This document shows positions 1 to 8,345 of a stretch of 64,000 bases of DNA, one piece after another. The notes below the pieces were generated by a model. That model had not been told where the DNA came from. It made no database searches and was given only the letters and a program-made list of their open reading frames with translations. The position numbers and the translations under genes are program-made. This DNA is from Burkholderiaceae bacterium (GTDB taxonomy: Bacteria; Pseudomonadota; Gammaproteobacteria; Burkholderiales; Burkholderiaceae_B): NCBI GenBank assembly GCA_020851995.1, contig JADZBO010000261.1, positions 18,451 to 82,450 of the forward strand, given 5' to 3'. Position 1 is the first letter of the stretch; each line of letters begins with the position of its first letter.

Positions 1-405
1 GCCAACCCGGGCGTCATCGATTTTCAGGACGCACTGTCGGGACCGATCACCTACGACCTGGCCTCGCTTGTGATGGATGCGCGCACGACCTGGGAAGAGC
101 CGCAACAACTCGACTGGGCGATTCGCTATTGGGAACGCGCACGCGCGGCAGGCCTTCCGGTCGAGACGGATTTCGCAAACTTTCACCGCGATTATGAATG
201 GATGGGGTTGCAACGGAACATCCGGATTCTCGGCGTTTTTGCCCGACTGAATCACCGCGACGGCAAATCAGCCTACCTGGCGCACATGCCTCGGGTGATT
301 GGCTACGTGCGGCAAGTCGCGGGGCGCTATGGCGTATTCAGGCCGCTGCTGCGGGTACTGGATCGTCTGGAAAACATTCAGCACAGCGTCGGATATACCT
401 TCTGA
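1..405 (+). CDS. amgK: AmgK-like sugar kinase (aminoglycoside phosphotransferase fold), 3' part only
   Basis: This reading frame is open from base 1, so the gene starts outside the window; 134 C-terminal residues are visible. The fragment begins with [19 protein letters not shown], the metal-binding DFQ segment and following helix of aminoglycoside phosphotransferase (APH) fold kinases. The next gene, murU, starts inside its stop codon (TGATG). In Pseudomonas and many betaproteobacteria this pair is AmgK-MurU: AmgK phosphorylates N-acetylmuramate and N-acetylglucosamine at the anomeric carbon, and MurU turns the product into UDP-MurNAc, recycling cell-wall sugar. The assignment rests on the fold plus the neighbour; the ATP-binding half cannot be seen. 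Confidence 0.8.
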   Translation, partial: ANPGVIDFQDALSGPITYDLASLVMDARTTWEEPQQLDWAIRYWERARAAGLPVETDFANFHRDYEWMGLQRNIRILGVFARLNHRDGKSAYLAHMPRVIGYVRQVAGRYGVFRPLLRVLDRLENIQHSVGYTF

Positions 406-1118
406 TGCGGGCGATGATCCTTGCCGCGGGCCGCGGCGAGCGCATGCGGCCACTGACCGATACTGTTCCGAAGCCCTTGTTGCCGGTGGCAGGCAAACCG
501 CTGATCGTCTGGCACATTGAACGGCTGGTCGCCGCGGGAATCCGCGACATCGTCATCAATCACGCCTGGCTGGGCGAGCAGATCGAGCACGCGCTCGGCG
601 ACGGATCGCGCTTCGGCGCGCACATCCGCTTCTCTCCCGAAGGCTCGGCGCTCGAAACAGCCGGGGGCATTGCGACTGCCCTGCCGTTGCTCGGCAAGGA
701 GCCGTTTCTGGTTCTGAACGGTGACGTCTGGTGCGATTGGGATCCCGCGCTCGCGCCTGGTTTGGCAGCGAATCTGGCAACGCAAGGCGCGCTCGCCTGG
801 CTTCTGCTGGTGCGCAATCCGGAGCATCATCCCGAAGGGGATTTCGCGATGGACGCCGCGGGCCGCGTCCACGCCCGGGGCGCAGTGTGTCACACCTTTT
901 CGGGCATCGGCATCTACGACCCCGCATTATTCTCCGGTTGCCGGCCTGGTCAACCGGCCCCGCTCGCCCCGGTACTGCGCAATGCGATGCAGGAGCACCG
1001 GGTTTGCGGCATGCTGCACGAGGCACGCTGGGTCGACGTCGGCACCGTCGAGCGACTGGCGCAACTGGAGACCCTGCTGCGTCAGGCATCGGCTGACCCA
1101 CTCCGATTGGCGGGATGA
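405..1118 (+). CDS. murU: N-acetylmuramate alpha-1-phosphate uridylyltransferase MurU
   Basis: A 237-residue nucleotidyltransferase that makes UDP-MurNAc from MurNAc-1-phosphate and UTP in cytoplasmic peptidoglycan recycling. The N-terminus [18 protein letters not shown] holds the nucleotide-binding GxG loop, followed by the sugar-phosphate lysine segment [12 protein letters not shown] at about residues 22-33, and [10 protein letters not shown] near residue 105 gives the metal-binding aspartate. The length is typical of MurU and shorter than bacterial GlmU or RfbA. The ATG at 405 overlaps the kinase stop codon, so the two are translationally coupled. The longer ORF starting at 198 is rejected because it runs inside the kinase gene and lacks family similarity upstream of MRAMILAAG. 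Confidence 0.9.
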   Translation: MRAMILAAGRGERMRPLTDTVPKPLLPVAGKPLIVWHIERLVAAGIRDIVINHAWLGEQIEHALGDGSRFGAHIRFSPEGSALETAGGIATALPLLGKEPFLVLNGDVWCDWDPALAPGLAANLATQGALAWLLLVRNPEHHPEGDFAMDAAGRVHARGAVCHTFSGIGIYDPALFSGCRPGQPAPLAPVLRNAMQEHRVCGMLHEARWVDVGTVERLAQLETLLRQASADPLRLAG

Positions 1119-1197
1119 CCTAAAGACAGGCTATTCTTGCGGCGTGGCTGCTGCTCGCGCGTGAGCGGCCACTTGCTTTGAGGAAGGAACACTTTGT

Positions 1198-1926
1198 ATG
1201 GCAATCCGCATTGAGGCCAAACGGCCCGTTTTCAAACCCGCCCCCTATGAAAGCAGCCGACACTCGCGTCGCTTGCCGAGTTGGCTGATCCTGTTGTTTC
1301 TGGGTATCGCTCTTGGCGGCGGGGGTGTCCTTTTCCTGCAGGCCAGCTACGGCCCGAAGCGTCTGTCAGCGCTCGAATCACAGAAGCTGACCGATGAACT
1401 GACCAGCATCACACTGGAGCGCCAGGGGCTCCAGACGCGGCTGGACGAAATCAGCAGAACCCTCAACAGCGAACGCACCGAGGCCGGCCAGACGATCAAG
1501 TCCCTGCAGGGCGAAGTCTCTGGGCTCAAGGCGCAGATCGAACCCCTGCGCGAGCAACTCAAGCTCTTTGCGCAGACCCTGCCGTACGACGGCAAACTCG
1601 GCCCTGTCGGAATCAGTACCGCCAGTTTCTCGCAGGGCAGGGACGGGGGGGCGCTCTCCTACCTCGTCCTGCTGATGCAGGAAAAGGCTGACAAGCCAGA
1701 GTTGCGCGGAAACGTGGAGTTCGCCGTCGAAGGCAAGGCGGCGGACGGTCGGACACAAACCGTTCAAGTGCCAGCCGTGAACATTACCCTGGGACACTAC
1801 CAGCATGTGGCGGGTCAGGCCAAGTTGCCGGAGGGATTCCTCGCGCGCCGTGTCACGGTCCGTTTCATGGATTCCACTGGATCGCGGCCGCTGACCTGGC
1901 GGATTTTCACTGTTCAGGCCAAGTAG
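1198..1926 (+). CDS. Single-pass membrane protein with coiled coil, unknown function (DUF6776-like)
   Basis: A 242-residue protein with a basic cytoplasmic start, one hydrophobic helix (WLILLFLGIALGGGGVLFL, about residues 29-47), a long heptad-rich coiled coil (about 55-125, many Leu, Glu, Gln) and a C-terminal beta-rich domain. This build is seen in a conserved betaproteobacterial family of unknown function; I recognise the architecture, not a role. The start is backed by GAGGAAGGAA eight bases upstream. It lies 79 bases after murU on the same strand and could be cotranscribed with it. The C-terminal half is probably periplasmic, by the positive-inside rule. Confidence 0.75.
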   Translation: MAIRIEAKRPVFKPAPYESSRHSRRLPSWLILLFLGIALGGGGVLFLQASYGPKRLSALESQKLTDELTSITLERQGLQTRLDEISRTLNSERTEAGQTIKSLQGEVSGLKAQIEPLREQLKLFAQTLPYDGKLGPVGISTASFSQGRDGGALSYLVLLMQEKADKPELRGNVEFAVEGKAADGRTQTVQVPAVNITLGHYQHVAGQAKLPEGFLARRVTVRFMDSTGSRPLTWRIFTVQAK

Positions 1927-1959
1927 TCACGCCCAAGCAAAGGCAGCCCTGTGAAGTGG

Positions 1960-1977
1960 GCCCGCCCGAGCGGGGGC
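1960..1977. terminator. GC-rich hairpin between convergent genes
   Basis: CCCGC-CCGA-GCGGG forms a five-base-pair stem with a four-base loop, extendable by G:C pairs. It sits between the convergent ends of the coiled-coil protein gene and the SDR gene. There is no T tract on either strand, so use as an intrinsic terminator is only a possibility. Confidence 0.3.
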
Positions 1978-2009
1978 TTGCCATTGCCCCGGAAAACGCG
2001 GCACTGATA

Positions 2010-2789
2010 CTACGCGGCGGTCCATCCGCCGTCGACCATCAGCGCCGACCCGGTCACCATCGCCGAAGCGTCGCTGGCCAGGAAAACCACGGCCCCCATC
2101 AGATCCTGCGGCTGTCCCACGCGACCCAATGCGATTTTCGAATGCACCATCTCCATGAATGCGGCATCCTCAAACATTCCACGGGTCATGGCGGTCTCGA
2201 TGAACGTCGGACAAATCGTGTTGACACGGATTCCCGCATGCCCGACTTCCCAGGCAAGCGCCTTGGTCATTCCTTCCACCGCATGCTTGCTGGCGCAATA
2301 GACCGTGCGTCGAAATCCGCCGACGTGGCCCATCTGGGATGAAATATTGATCAGGCTTCCAGGCAGACCTGCGTCAAGCAACCCCCGAACCACCTCGCGG
2401 GCGACATAATAGGCCGCCTTGACGTTCAGTGAGAGGATCGCATCAAGGTCTTCGTCAGTCGTTTCGGTCATGAGATTCGGACGATTCATCCCGGCATTGT
2501 TCACCAGGATCTGCATTGGCCCGAGCCGGGCGACGCCGGCGGACACGGCAGCAGAATCGGTCACATCGACCACCCAGGGAGTCGCGTGCCCGCCCTGCGC
2601 ACGCACGCGCGCACATGCCTCGCTGACTTCCGCGCTGTTGCGCGCGGCCACGACCACGTGGGCACCCGCTTCAGCCAGAGCCATGACCGCAGCCAGACCA
2701 ATGCCCCGGCTTCCCCCCGTCACCAGCGCGCGGCGACCATCCACCCTGAAACTTGGCGTTTTCACATTGTTTCCCCATGATGCGGCCAT
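2010..2789 (-). CDS. SDR family NAD(P)-dependent oxidoreductase
   Basis: A 259-residue classical short-chain dehydrogenase. Visible motifs are the coenzyme loop TGGSRGIG (about residues 22-29), NNAG after strand beta-4, the active-site YCASK (Tyr and Lys four apart), and a C-terminal VTGSALMVDGGWTAA that is typical of the family. It most resembles 3-oxoacyl-ACP reductase or gluconate-5-dehydrogenase type SDRs, and the real substrate cannot be read from sequence. It is transcribed away from the glycosyltransferase gene that starts about 130 bases further right, so the two share an intergenic promoter region (2790-2916). Confidence 0.88.
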   Translation of the reverse strand: MAASWGNNVKTPSFRVDGRRALVTGGSRGIGLAAVMALAEAGAHVVVAARNSAEVSEACARVRAQGGHATPWVVDVTDSAAVSAGVARLGPMQILVNNAGMNRPNLMTETTDEDLDAILSLNVKAAYYVAREVVRGLLDAGLPGSLINISSQMGHVGGFRRTVYCASKHAVEGMTKALAWEVGHAGIRVNTICPTFIETAMTRGMFEDAAFMEMVHSKIALGRVGQPQDLMGAVVFLASDASAMVTGSALMVDGGWTAA

Positions 2790-2916
2790 GAGCGGAGCGC
2801 CCGGGCGCGTGACTCAGATGATCATTATGCATCTGCGCGCCAGACATGCGCAAACTGGCCGAGGGCCGCCGCACGGCGTGCGTTTATACTGCCGCCTCAG
2901 GCAAGGAACGCACCCT

Positions 2917-4470
2917 TTGGAACCTTCAAATCCCGCAGGCCATGTCACGCAGGCGCAGGCGCAGGCGCTCACGCGCCGCCTGCTTGCGTTGCTTGCGCTC
3001 GGCCTGGTCATTCACCTTGTATTCGGGTGGCTGCTGACGCTGTCCGTCGACGAGGCGCACTACATGTACTACGCGTTGCGCCTCGACTGGAGCTACTTCG
3101 ACCATCCGCCGCTGGTCGGCTGGGTCCAATGGCCCCTGATTGCGATCAACGCGCCGGTCGGTGCCATTCGTCTGGTGCCGCAGGCCTTGTGGCTGGTCTC
3201 CTGCCTGTTGGCCTGGCGCCTGGCCCGCAATCTCCACGGTGTAGTGTCTGCCTGGCCAGCCCGCCTGGCGCAAAGCGCCGGCGTCTGGGCGGTGGGGCTG
3301 GCCCTGCTCGCCCCGGTGATGCATGTGCTCGCGGTCGGATTGCTGCCCGACACGTTGCTGATGACCCTGACACTGGCCCTGATGTCGGTCACGCTCTCGC
3401 TGGCGCAACCCGCGCGCGACGACGCACGGCAACTGGGCACCTGGATCGCGCTGGGCGTATTGCTCGGTCTGGCCGGGCTCGCCAAATACACGGCCATTCT
3501 GGCCGCCGCAGCGGTCGTCGTTGTGCTGACCATGCGCCGCGGCCCGAAGGTACTGGCGACTGCTGGCCCCTGGATCGCCACGCTGGTTGCCGCCGTCATG
3601 GTAGCTCCGGTTTTCTACTGGAATGCCACGCACGACTGGATGTCCTTCGCATACCAGCTCAACCATGGCGCCGGCGGCACCTGGCAGCTTCGCCGGCTCG
3701 CAGCCTTCTTCGGTGTGCAAGTGCTCGCCTATGGGCCGCTGCTGTTTCTGGGGACCGCGGTGGCCATACGCCAGGTCTTGCGCGGGCGCGATTGGGATGC
3801 CGCAGCGCTGATGTCGTTCTTCGCGATCCCGTTCGCCGTAACCGCCTGGATGTCGGGCGGTGGCGGAAGCCTCCCCCACTGGACTGCACCGGCCTGGCTG
3901 GCCATGACGCCATTCGCGGCCAACGCCGTCGCGGGGATGTGGGACAGCGGTCGCCACGCGCTGATCAAAGCACTTGCCCGCACGCAGGCCGTGATTTGCC
4001 TGCTCGCCTTCGTCGTGCTCTTTTTTGGGGGACTTCCCGGCATTGGGCAGAATCACCCCCTGGGCCGCAAGAACCCGATCGCCGACTTGTGGGGCTGGGA
4101 CGATGCCGGCGCACGTGCCCGTGCCATCGCTGCTGAACGCGGTGTCGCGGCGCTCGCGGTCGGCAACTGGACGCTCGCCAGCCGACTCGCCTGGTATGCC
4201 CGACCACTGCCGGTCCATGTCATCGACGATCGGGTCGATCAGTTCGACCTCTGGTTCGGCCCGGTCAAGCCCTCGAGCGACGCAATTTACCTCGCGTGGT
4301 CGCAAATGCCCCTGGATCTGCCGGTCGGTCCGGCCAGGTTCGCGTCGTGCGATCTGATCGGCGATCTCGACATTGCGCGACTTGGCCGCGTCCTGTCGGA
4401 TTTCAAGTTCTATCATTGCAGGAACTGGGACACCCTGACGGCCTCAGGAAGTACCATGAGGAAACCGTGA
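2917..4470 (+). CDS. ArnT-like membrane glycosyltransferase (GT39/GT83, PMT_2 domain)
   Basis: About 517 residues with many hydrophobic helices. The first periplasmic loop carries VDEAHYMYYALRLDWSYFDHPPL, the acidic DEAHY and YFDHPP signature of undecaprenyl-phosphate-sugar dependent transferases such as ArnT. These enzymes move a sugar from a polyprenyl carrier to lipid A or another envelope acceptor on the outer face of the inner membrane. I chose the TTG at 2917 because AAGGA lies about nine bases upstream and because the longest ORF (from 2419) would run through the opposite SDR gene. The stop overlaps the next start (GTGA), so the two are coupled. Acceptor and sugar are unknown. Confidence 0.8.
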   Translation: MEPSNPAGHVTQAQAQALTRRLLALLALGLVIHLVFGWLLTLSVDEAHYMYYALRLDWSYFDHPPLVGWVQWPLIAINAPVGAIRLVPQALWLVSCLLAWRLARNLHGVVSAWPARLAQSAGVWAVGLALLAPVMHVLAVGLLPDTLLMTLTLALMSVTLSLAQPARDDARQLGTWIALGVLLGLAGLAKYTAILAAAAVVVVLTMRRGPKVLATAGPWIATLVAAVMVAPVFYWNATHDWMSFAYQLNHGAGGTWQLRRLAAFFGVQVLAYGPLLFLGTAVAIRQVLRGRDWDAAALMSFFAIPFAVTAWMSGGGGSLPHWTAPAWLAMTPFAANAVAGMWDSGRHALIKALARTQAVICLLAFVVLFFGGLPGIGQNHPLGRKNPIADLWGWDDAGARARAIAAERGVAALAVGNWTLASRLAWYARPLPVHVIDDRVDQFDLWFGPVKPSSDAIYLAWSQMPLDLPVGPARFASCDLIGDLDIARLGRVLSDFKFYHCRNWDTLTASGSTMRKP

Positions 4471-5495
4471 AGAAATCCCTGAAACTCGTCTGGCCTTATC
4501 TGCGCATCGCCTTGTCGGTTCTGCTGCTGTGGCTGGCCGCGCGAAACATCGCCTGGGATACGCTGGCACGCAGCGAAATCGCAATCGAACCGGGGTGGTT
4601 CCTGCTCGGCCTGCTCTGCCTGCTGACCGCCAACGCCCTGGCGGCATTCCGGTGGGGATGGATCATGCGCAGTGTCGATCTGCACGGATCCTGGCTCGGG
4701 ATATTCGGCCTTTATCTGTCGGGCGGGCTGATCAACCAGGGGCTTCCCAGCACCATTGGCGGCGATAGCTACCGCGCCATCGAGGCAAGCCGGCAGGCAC
4801 TGGCCGGGCCATCAGCGGATCTTCCGAGCCTTTCAGACGAGTTGCATTCACGAATCGACCTGAACAAGGCCACACCGCGGCTGCGGCTATCGTTTGTCGC
4901 AGTGGCGCTGGATCGGATGCTGGGCCTGACCGGCAACATTGTGCTCGGTGCACTTGGACTGATCCTGGCCGGCAGTGTCATTGCGCCCTGGGCTCAGACC
5001 GTCGGATGGATGTTGCTTGCCGCAACAGCCGGCGGAGCCATCGTTTCAATCTGCCTGCTTGGACTACGTCCTGCGCGTCGGGTTCTGCTCGGCATCCTCG
5101 ATCGCCTGGGAATGGAAACCGCAATCAACGCCCTTCGAACCGCCCTGGGATGGCCGCAGATTCTGCCCCAGCTTGCCCTCTCCGCCGGGATCCATGTGGT
5201 GACCATTGCATCACTGTGGCTGTGCCTCAGAGCCTTCGGCCCCTGGGTTCCATTCGAAGCCCTGATGGTCGGCCTGCCAGCCTTGTCCATTCTCATGATT
5301 CTGCCAATCAGCATCTCTGGCTGGGGACTGCGGGAAACCACGCTTTCCGCCATGCTGACCCTCTGGGGTGTTCCCGCAGGGACTACCGTGCTGGCCTCTG
5401 TCAGCTTTGGCATCCTTGGTTTGCTGGTCTGTATGCCGGGAGCCCTGTTCCTGTTTCGCCGCCGCAAAGCGGGACACGCGCTTCCAGGGCAGTAA
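4467..5495 (+). CDS. Lysylphosphatidylglycerol-synthase-like transmembrane protein (UPF0104/AglD type)
   Basis: About 342 residues, mainly transmembrane helices. The pattern with FRWGWIMRSV, GGLINQGLPSTIGGDSYRAIEA and a late PISISGWGLRETTL segment is that of the integral membrane domain shared by MprF flippases and AglD-like proteins. These are thought to flip or present lipid-linked molecules. The start is the GTG overlapping the stop of the glycosyltransferase gene (GTGA) with GAGGAAA upstream; the ORF starting at 4296 overlaps the previous gene and is not credible. Its position between a lipid-linked-sugar transferase and a GT9 protein suggests it handles a glycolipid or its carrier, but that is inference. 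Confidence 0.75.
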   Translation: MKKSLKLVWPYLRIALSVLLLWLAARNIAWDTLARSEIAIEPGWFLLGLLCLLTANALAAFRWGWIMRSVDLHGSWLGIFGLYLSGGLINQGLPSTIGGDSYRAIEASRQALAGPSADLPSLSDELHSRIDLNKATPRLRLSFVAVALDRMLGLTGNIVLGALGLILAGSVIAPWAQTVGWMLLAATAGGAIVSICLLGLRPARRVLLGILDRLGMETAINALRTALGWPQILPQLALSAGIHVVTIASLWLCLRAFGPWVPFEALMVGLPALSILMILPISISGWGLRETTLSAMLTLWGVPAGTTVLASVSFGILGLLVCMPGALFLFRRRKAGHALPGQ

Positions 5496-5507
5496 AATGC
5501 GCCTACC

Positions 5508-6761
5508 ATGAGCCTGAGCGTTGACACCATGCGCGCCATCGACCACTGGGTCGGTGTGCCGCTTTGCGCCCTGGCCAGCCCATTCGTGGCGCTGGCCGAT
5601 CGTCTGCGGCGGGCTTTCCGCGGCTCGCCCGCACAGGTACGCAGGCTGTTGTTCATCGAGCTCTCCGAGATGGGAAGCGCCATCATCGTCGATCCCGCCA
5701 TGCGCGATGCGCAAGCGCGGGGTGCGGAAATTTTCTTCCTGATTTTCCGCAGTAATCAGGCGAGCCTCACCCTGCTCAACACCGTCCCGCCTGAAAACGT
5801 CTTCACCATCGATGCGTCCAGTGTCCTGACACTGGTGCGCGACACCCTGAAGTTTCTGGTCCAGGCGAGGGCGCGCCAGATCGACACCGTCATCGATCTG
5901 GAACTGTTTTCGCGCTTTACCGCGCTGCTCACCGGCTTGTGCGGCGCGCAGCGGCGCGTGGGTTATCACATATTCCACGGCGAAGGTCTGTGGCGTGGCA
6001 CGATGCTCACCCACAAAGTGCACTACAACCCGCACATGCACATTGCGAAAAACTTCCTCTCGCTCGTGCATGCCGCGTTTGCGACCACGGAAGAATTGCC
6101 GTTCTCTAAAATCCAGATCCCGGATAGCGCAGTGCGCATCGCGCAGGCCACGATCGCCCCTGATGTGCGCTCAAAGGTGCTTGAACGCATCAATACACTG
6201 GCAGCAACTGCGGGCCGACCATTCCGTCATGGTCAGGAGCCCTTGTTTCTGGTCAATCCCAACGCCAGCGATCTGCTGGTGCAGCGTCGCTGGGCGCCCG
6301 AGCGATTTTCCGAACTGATCCGCGCCCTGCGGGATCGTTGGCCCGAGAGCCTGATTCTCGTGACCGGCTCCCCTGCCGAGCATCAATACGTCGAAAACGT
6401 GCGACGGGGCGCGCAGGTCCCCAACGCGCTCAATTTTGCCGGACAGGTCGCCTTCTCTGAACTCCCCACGCTCTATAGCCTCGCCGATGTCATGGTCACC
6501 AACGATTCAGGGCCAGGCCATTTTTCATCGGTCACCCGTCTGCACACGGTCGTGCTGTTTGGGCCCGAAACTCCGGCGCTCTACGGTTCTCTGGGAAAAT
6601 CCATTCCCATCACCGCCAACCTGGCATGCTCGCCATGCGTCAGCGCCGCCAACCATCGCAAGACCCCTTGCACCGACAATGCCTGCATGCGGGCGATCCG
6701 CGTCGACGACGTACTGGAAAAGATGACAATTCAATATGCTGCAGCCCGTGCGCACGCCTGA
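5508..6761 (+). CDS. Glycosyltransferase family 9 (heptosyltransferase-like) protein
   Basis: A 417-residue GT-B protein. The C-terminal half has LVNPNASDLLVQRRWAPERF for the nucleotide-sugar pocket entrance and MVTNDSGPGHFSSV (about residue 330), the NDSGPxH donor-binding signature of lipopolysaccharide heptosyltransferases (GT9). A CSPC...CTDN cysteine cluster near residue 375 is seen in some family members. It probably works at the cytoplasmic side of the inner membrane adding heptose or another sugar to a lipid-linked glycan. The ATG at 5508 follows a TAAAAT element ten bases upstream, suggesting a short-leader transcript of its own as well as readthrough from the previous gene. It overlaps the PAP2 gene by 26 bases. 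Confidence 0.82.
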   Translation: MSLSVDTMRAIDHWVGVPLCALASPFVALADRLRRAFRGSPAQVRRLLFIELSEMGSAIIVDPAMRDAQARGAEIFFLIFRSNQASLTLLNTVPPENVFTIDASSVLTLVRDTLKFLVQARARQIDTVIDLELFSRFTALLTGLCGAQRRVGYHIFHGEGLWRGTMLTHKVHYNPHMHIAKNFLSLVHAAFATTEELPFSKIQIPDSAVRIAQATIAPDVRSKVLERINTLAATAGRPFRHGQEPLFLVNPNASDLLVQRRWAPERFSELIRALRDRWPESLILVTGSPAEHQYVENVRRGAQVPNALNFAGQVAFSELPTLYSLADVMVTNDSGPGHFSSVTRLHTVVLFGPETPALYGSLGKSIPITANLACSPCVSAANHRKTPCTDNACMRAIRVDDVLEKMTIQYAAARAHA

Positions 6762-7569
6762 CCCGTCGGGCGCAGTCCCCCTCACGCCTGCGTCAGCGGC
6801 CATTCCGGTCTGGGCATGGGCCCTGTGGATGCTGCCGATAGGAGTTTGGCTCGCGCTTTTGCCGATGATCCCAACGATCGATCTGTTTCGTCTACTCAAT
6901 CACATGACGTCACGGGCACCCGATGAAGTCTGGGTGATCTTTAATTTTCTCGGCAATGGCTGGAGCCTGTTCGCCATCGTCTCGCCCGTGCTGGTGTTCG
7001 CACCCCGCGTCATGCTGTCGGGCCTCTGCGCCGGTGCGGTCGCCGGCATTCTGTCGCGCAGCCTGAAAATGATTCTGGAAATGCCACGCCCGGCAGGTGT
7101 GCTGGATCCTGCCTCGTTTCACATCATCGGCAAGCCGCTGACCTCCATGGCAATGCCCTCCGGCCACACGCTGACCGCCTTCGCCATCGCCACCGCATTC
7201 TTCTTCAGCATCGCGCCCGGCCGGCGCGCAAAATTTGCCTGGCTATTCGTTCTGGCAGCGCTGGCGGGGATCGCGCGCATCGGCGTGGGTGCACACTGGC
7301 CGTCGGATGTCATGGTGGGGAGCGCGATCGGGCTTTTTAGCGGTGTGGCTGGCGCATCGATCGCCAGGCGCGCACCGGCGCAATGGCTGTTGCCGACGTC
7401 CTGGCTCCTGTGGGTGCTGGCGGCAGGCGCATTACTGTGCGGCTATATCCTGGCCACATCGGAGATCGACTTTCCGCTCGCCCGCGCGTTTCAACCGGTG
7501 GGCATTGCCGTGGTCGCCATCACGCTGATTCTCTTCGCGCGCCAAGCCCTGCGCGCGCGTCAGCGCTGA
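6736..7569 (+). CDS. PAP2 family phosphatase (lipid phosphate phosphatase)
   Basis: A 277-residue polytopic membrane protein with all three PAP2 motifs: KMILEMPRP (K-x6-RP, near residue 110), MPSGH near 141, and ARIGVGAHWPSD (R-x5-H-x3-D) near 185. These residues form the phosphohistidine active site facing the periplasm. Family members dephosphorylate undecaprenyl diphosphate, lipid A (LpxE, LpxF), or phosphatidylglycerol phosphate. It overlaps the GT9 gene and closes the four-gene envelope operon; it converges with the RraA-like gene, sharing ten bases at the 3' ends. With sugar transferases alongside, a lipid A or polyprenyl diphosphate substrate is the best guess. Confidence 0.85.
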   Translation: MLQPVRTPDPSGAVPLTPASAAIPVWAWALWMLPIGVWLALLPMIPTIDLFRLLNHMTSRAPDEVWVIFNFLGNGWSLFAIVSPVLVFAPRVMLSGLCAGAVAGILSRSLKMILEMPRPAGVLDPASFHIIGKPLTSMAMPSGHTLTAFAIATAFFFSIAPGRRAKFAWLFVLAALAGIARIGVGAHWPSDVMVGSAIGLFSGVAGASIARRAPAQWLLPTSWLLWVLAAGALLCGYILATSEIDFPLARAFQPVGIAVVAITLILFARQALRARQR

Positions 7570-8273
7570 CCCGTCTCGGCCTTGTAACGCGCAAGGTTTT
7601 CAGCATTGGGCGGATAGAGCCCCGGCAGCGGATGTCCCTGCTGCACCTGACTCATGATCCAGTTCTCAAGCGCTTCCTGGCCGGGCGCGGCGGCCAGCAT
7701 CTCATCCAGCAACGCAGCAGGAATCAGCACGGCGCCATCGTCATCGACAACCACCACGTCGCCGGGGAACACCGCCACACCGCCGCAGCCGATCGGCTGC
7801 TGCCAGTCGACAAAAGTCAGACCGGCAACCGACGGGGGCGCAGCGGCACCGGAACACCAGACCGGCAATCCAGTCCCCAGAACGCCAGCCATGTCACGCA
7901 CCACACCATCGGTCACGAGGCCGGCCACTTTTTTCCTGGCGATTCGGGCGCAGAGAATATCACCGAAAATCCCGGCGTCCTTCACGCCCATCGAATCGAC
8001 GACGGCGATGCATCCCTCGGGCATATCCTCGATTGCCGCGCGGGTAGACTTCGGTGACGACCAGGATTCGGGGGTGGCGAGATCCTCGCGCGCAGGCACG
8101 AAGCGCAGGGTAAAGGCGCGCCCGACCAGCCGCGGCTGCCCGGGACGAATCGGTCGTGTGCCGCGCATCCAGACATTGCGCAGCCCCTTCTTGAGCAATA
8201 GGGTGGTGAGCGTCGCCGTCGAGATCGTCGACAGCGTTTCGATGACGTTCTTGTCGAGCTGCATATTGATCAT
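7560..8273 (-). CDS. RraA-like / 4-hydroxy-4-methyl-2-oxoglutarate aldolase family protein
   Basis: A 237-residue protein of the RraA fold. It contains GLVTDGVVRDMAGV near residues 120-133; the Arg-Asp pair of this motif is what the class II pyruvate aldolases of the family use for pyruvate and metal binding. RraA proper is about 160 residues and regulates RNase E, so the extra length and the RD motif favour an aldolase or decarboxylase for a branched keto acid. It lies 72 bases downstream of a DHDPS-fold gene on the same strand; both fold families cleave or make keto-acid C-C bonds, so the two may act in one catabolic route. Substrate unknown. Confidence 0.75.
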   Translation of the reverse strand: MINMQLDKNVIETLSTISTATLTTLLLKKGLRNVWMRGTRPIRPGQPRLVGRAFTLRFVPAREDLATPESWSSPKSTRAAIEDMPEGCIAVVDSMGVKDAGIFGDILCARIARKKVAGLVTDGVVRDMAGVLGTGLPVWCSGAAAPPSVAGLTFVDWQQPIGCGGVAVFPGDVVVVDDDGAVLIPAALLDEMLAAAPGQEALENWIMSQVQQGHPLPGLYPPNAENLARYKAETGQR

Positions 8274-8345
8274 GCTTCTTTCTCCTGACCGATGTCTTTC
8301 AGGTCGCCTGATGATTTCGGGGACTGCGCATTGGATATTCGTACG

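Noticed and set aside
2419-2916. N-terminal extension of the GT39 ORF
   Set aside because: It runs antisense through the SDR gene; a TTG with a good ribosome site at 2917 gives the normal family length.
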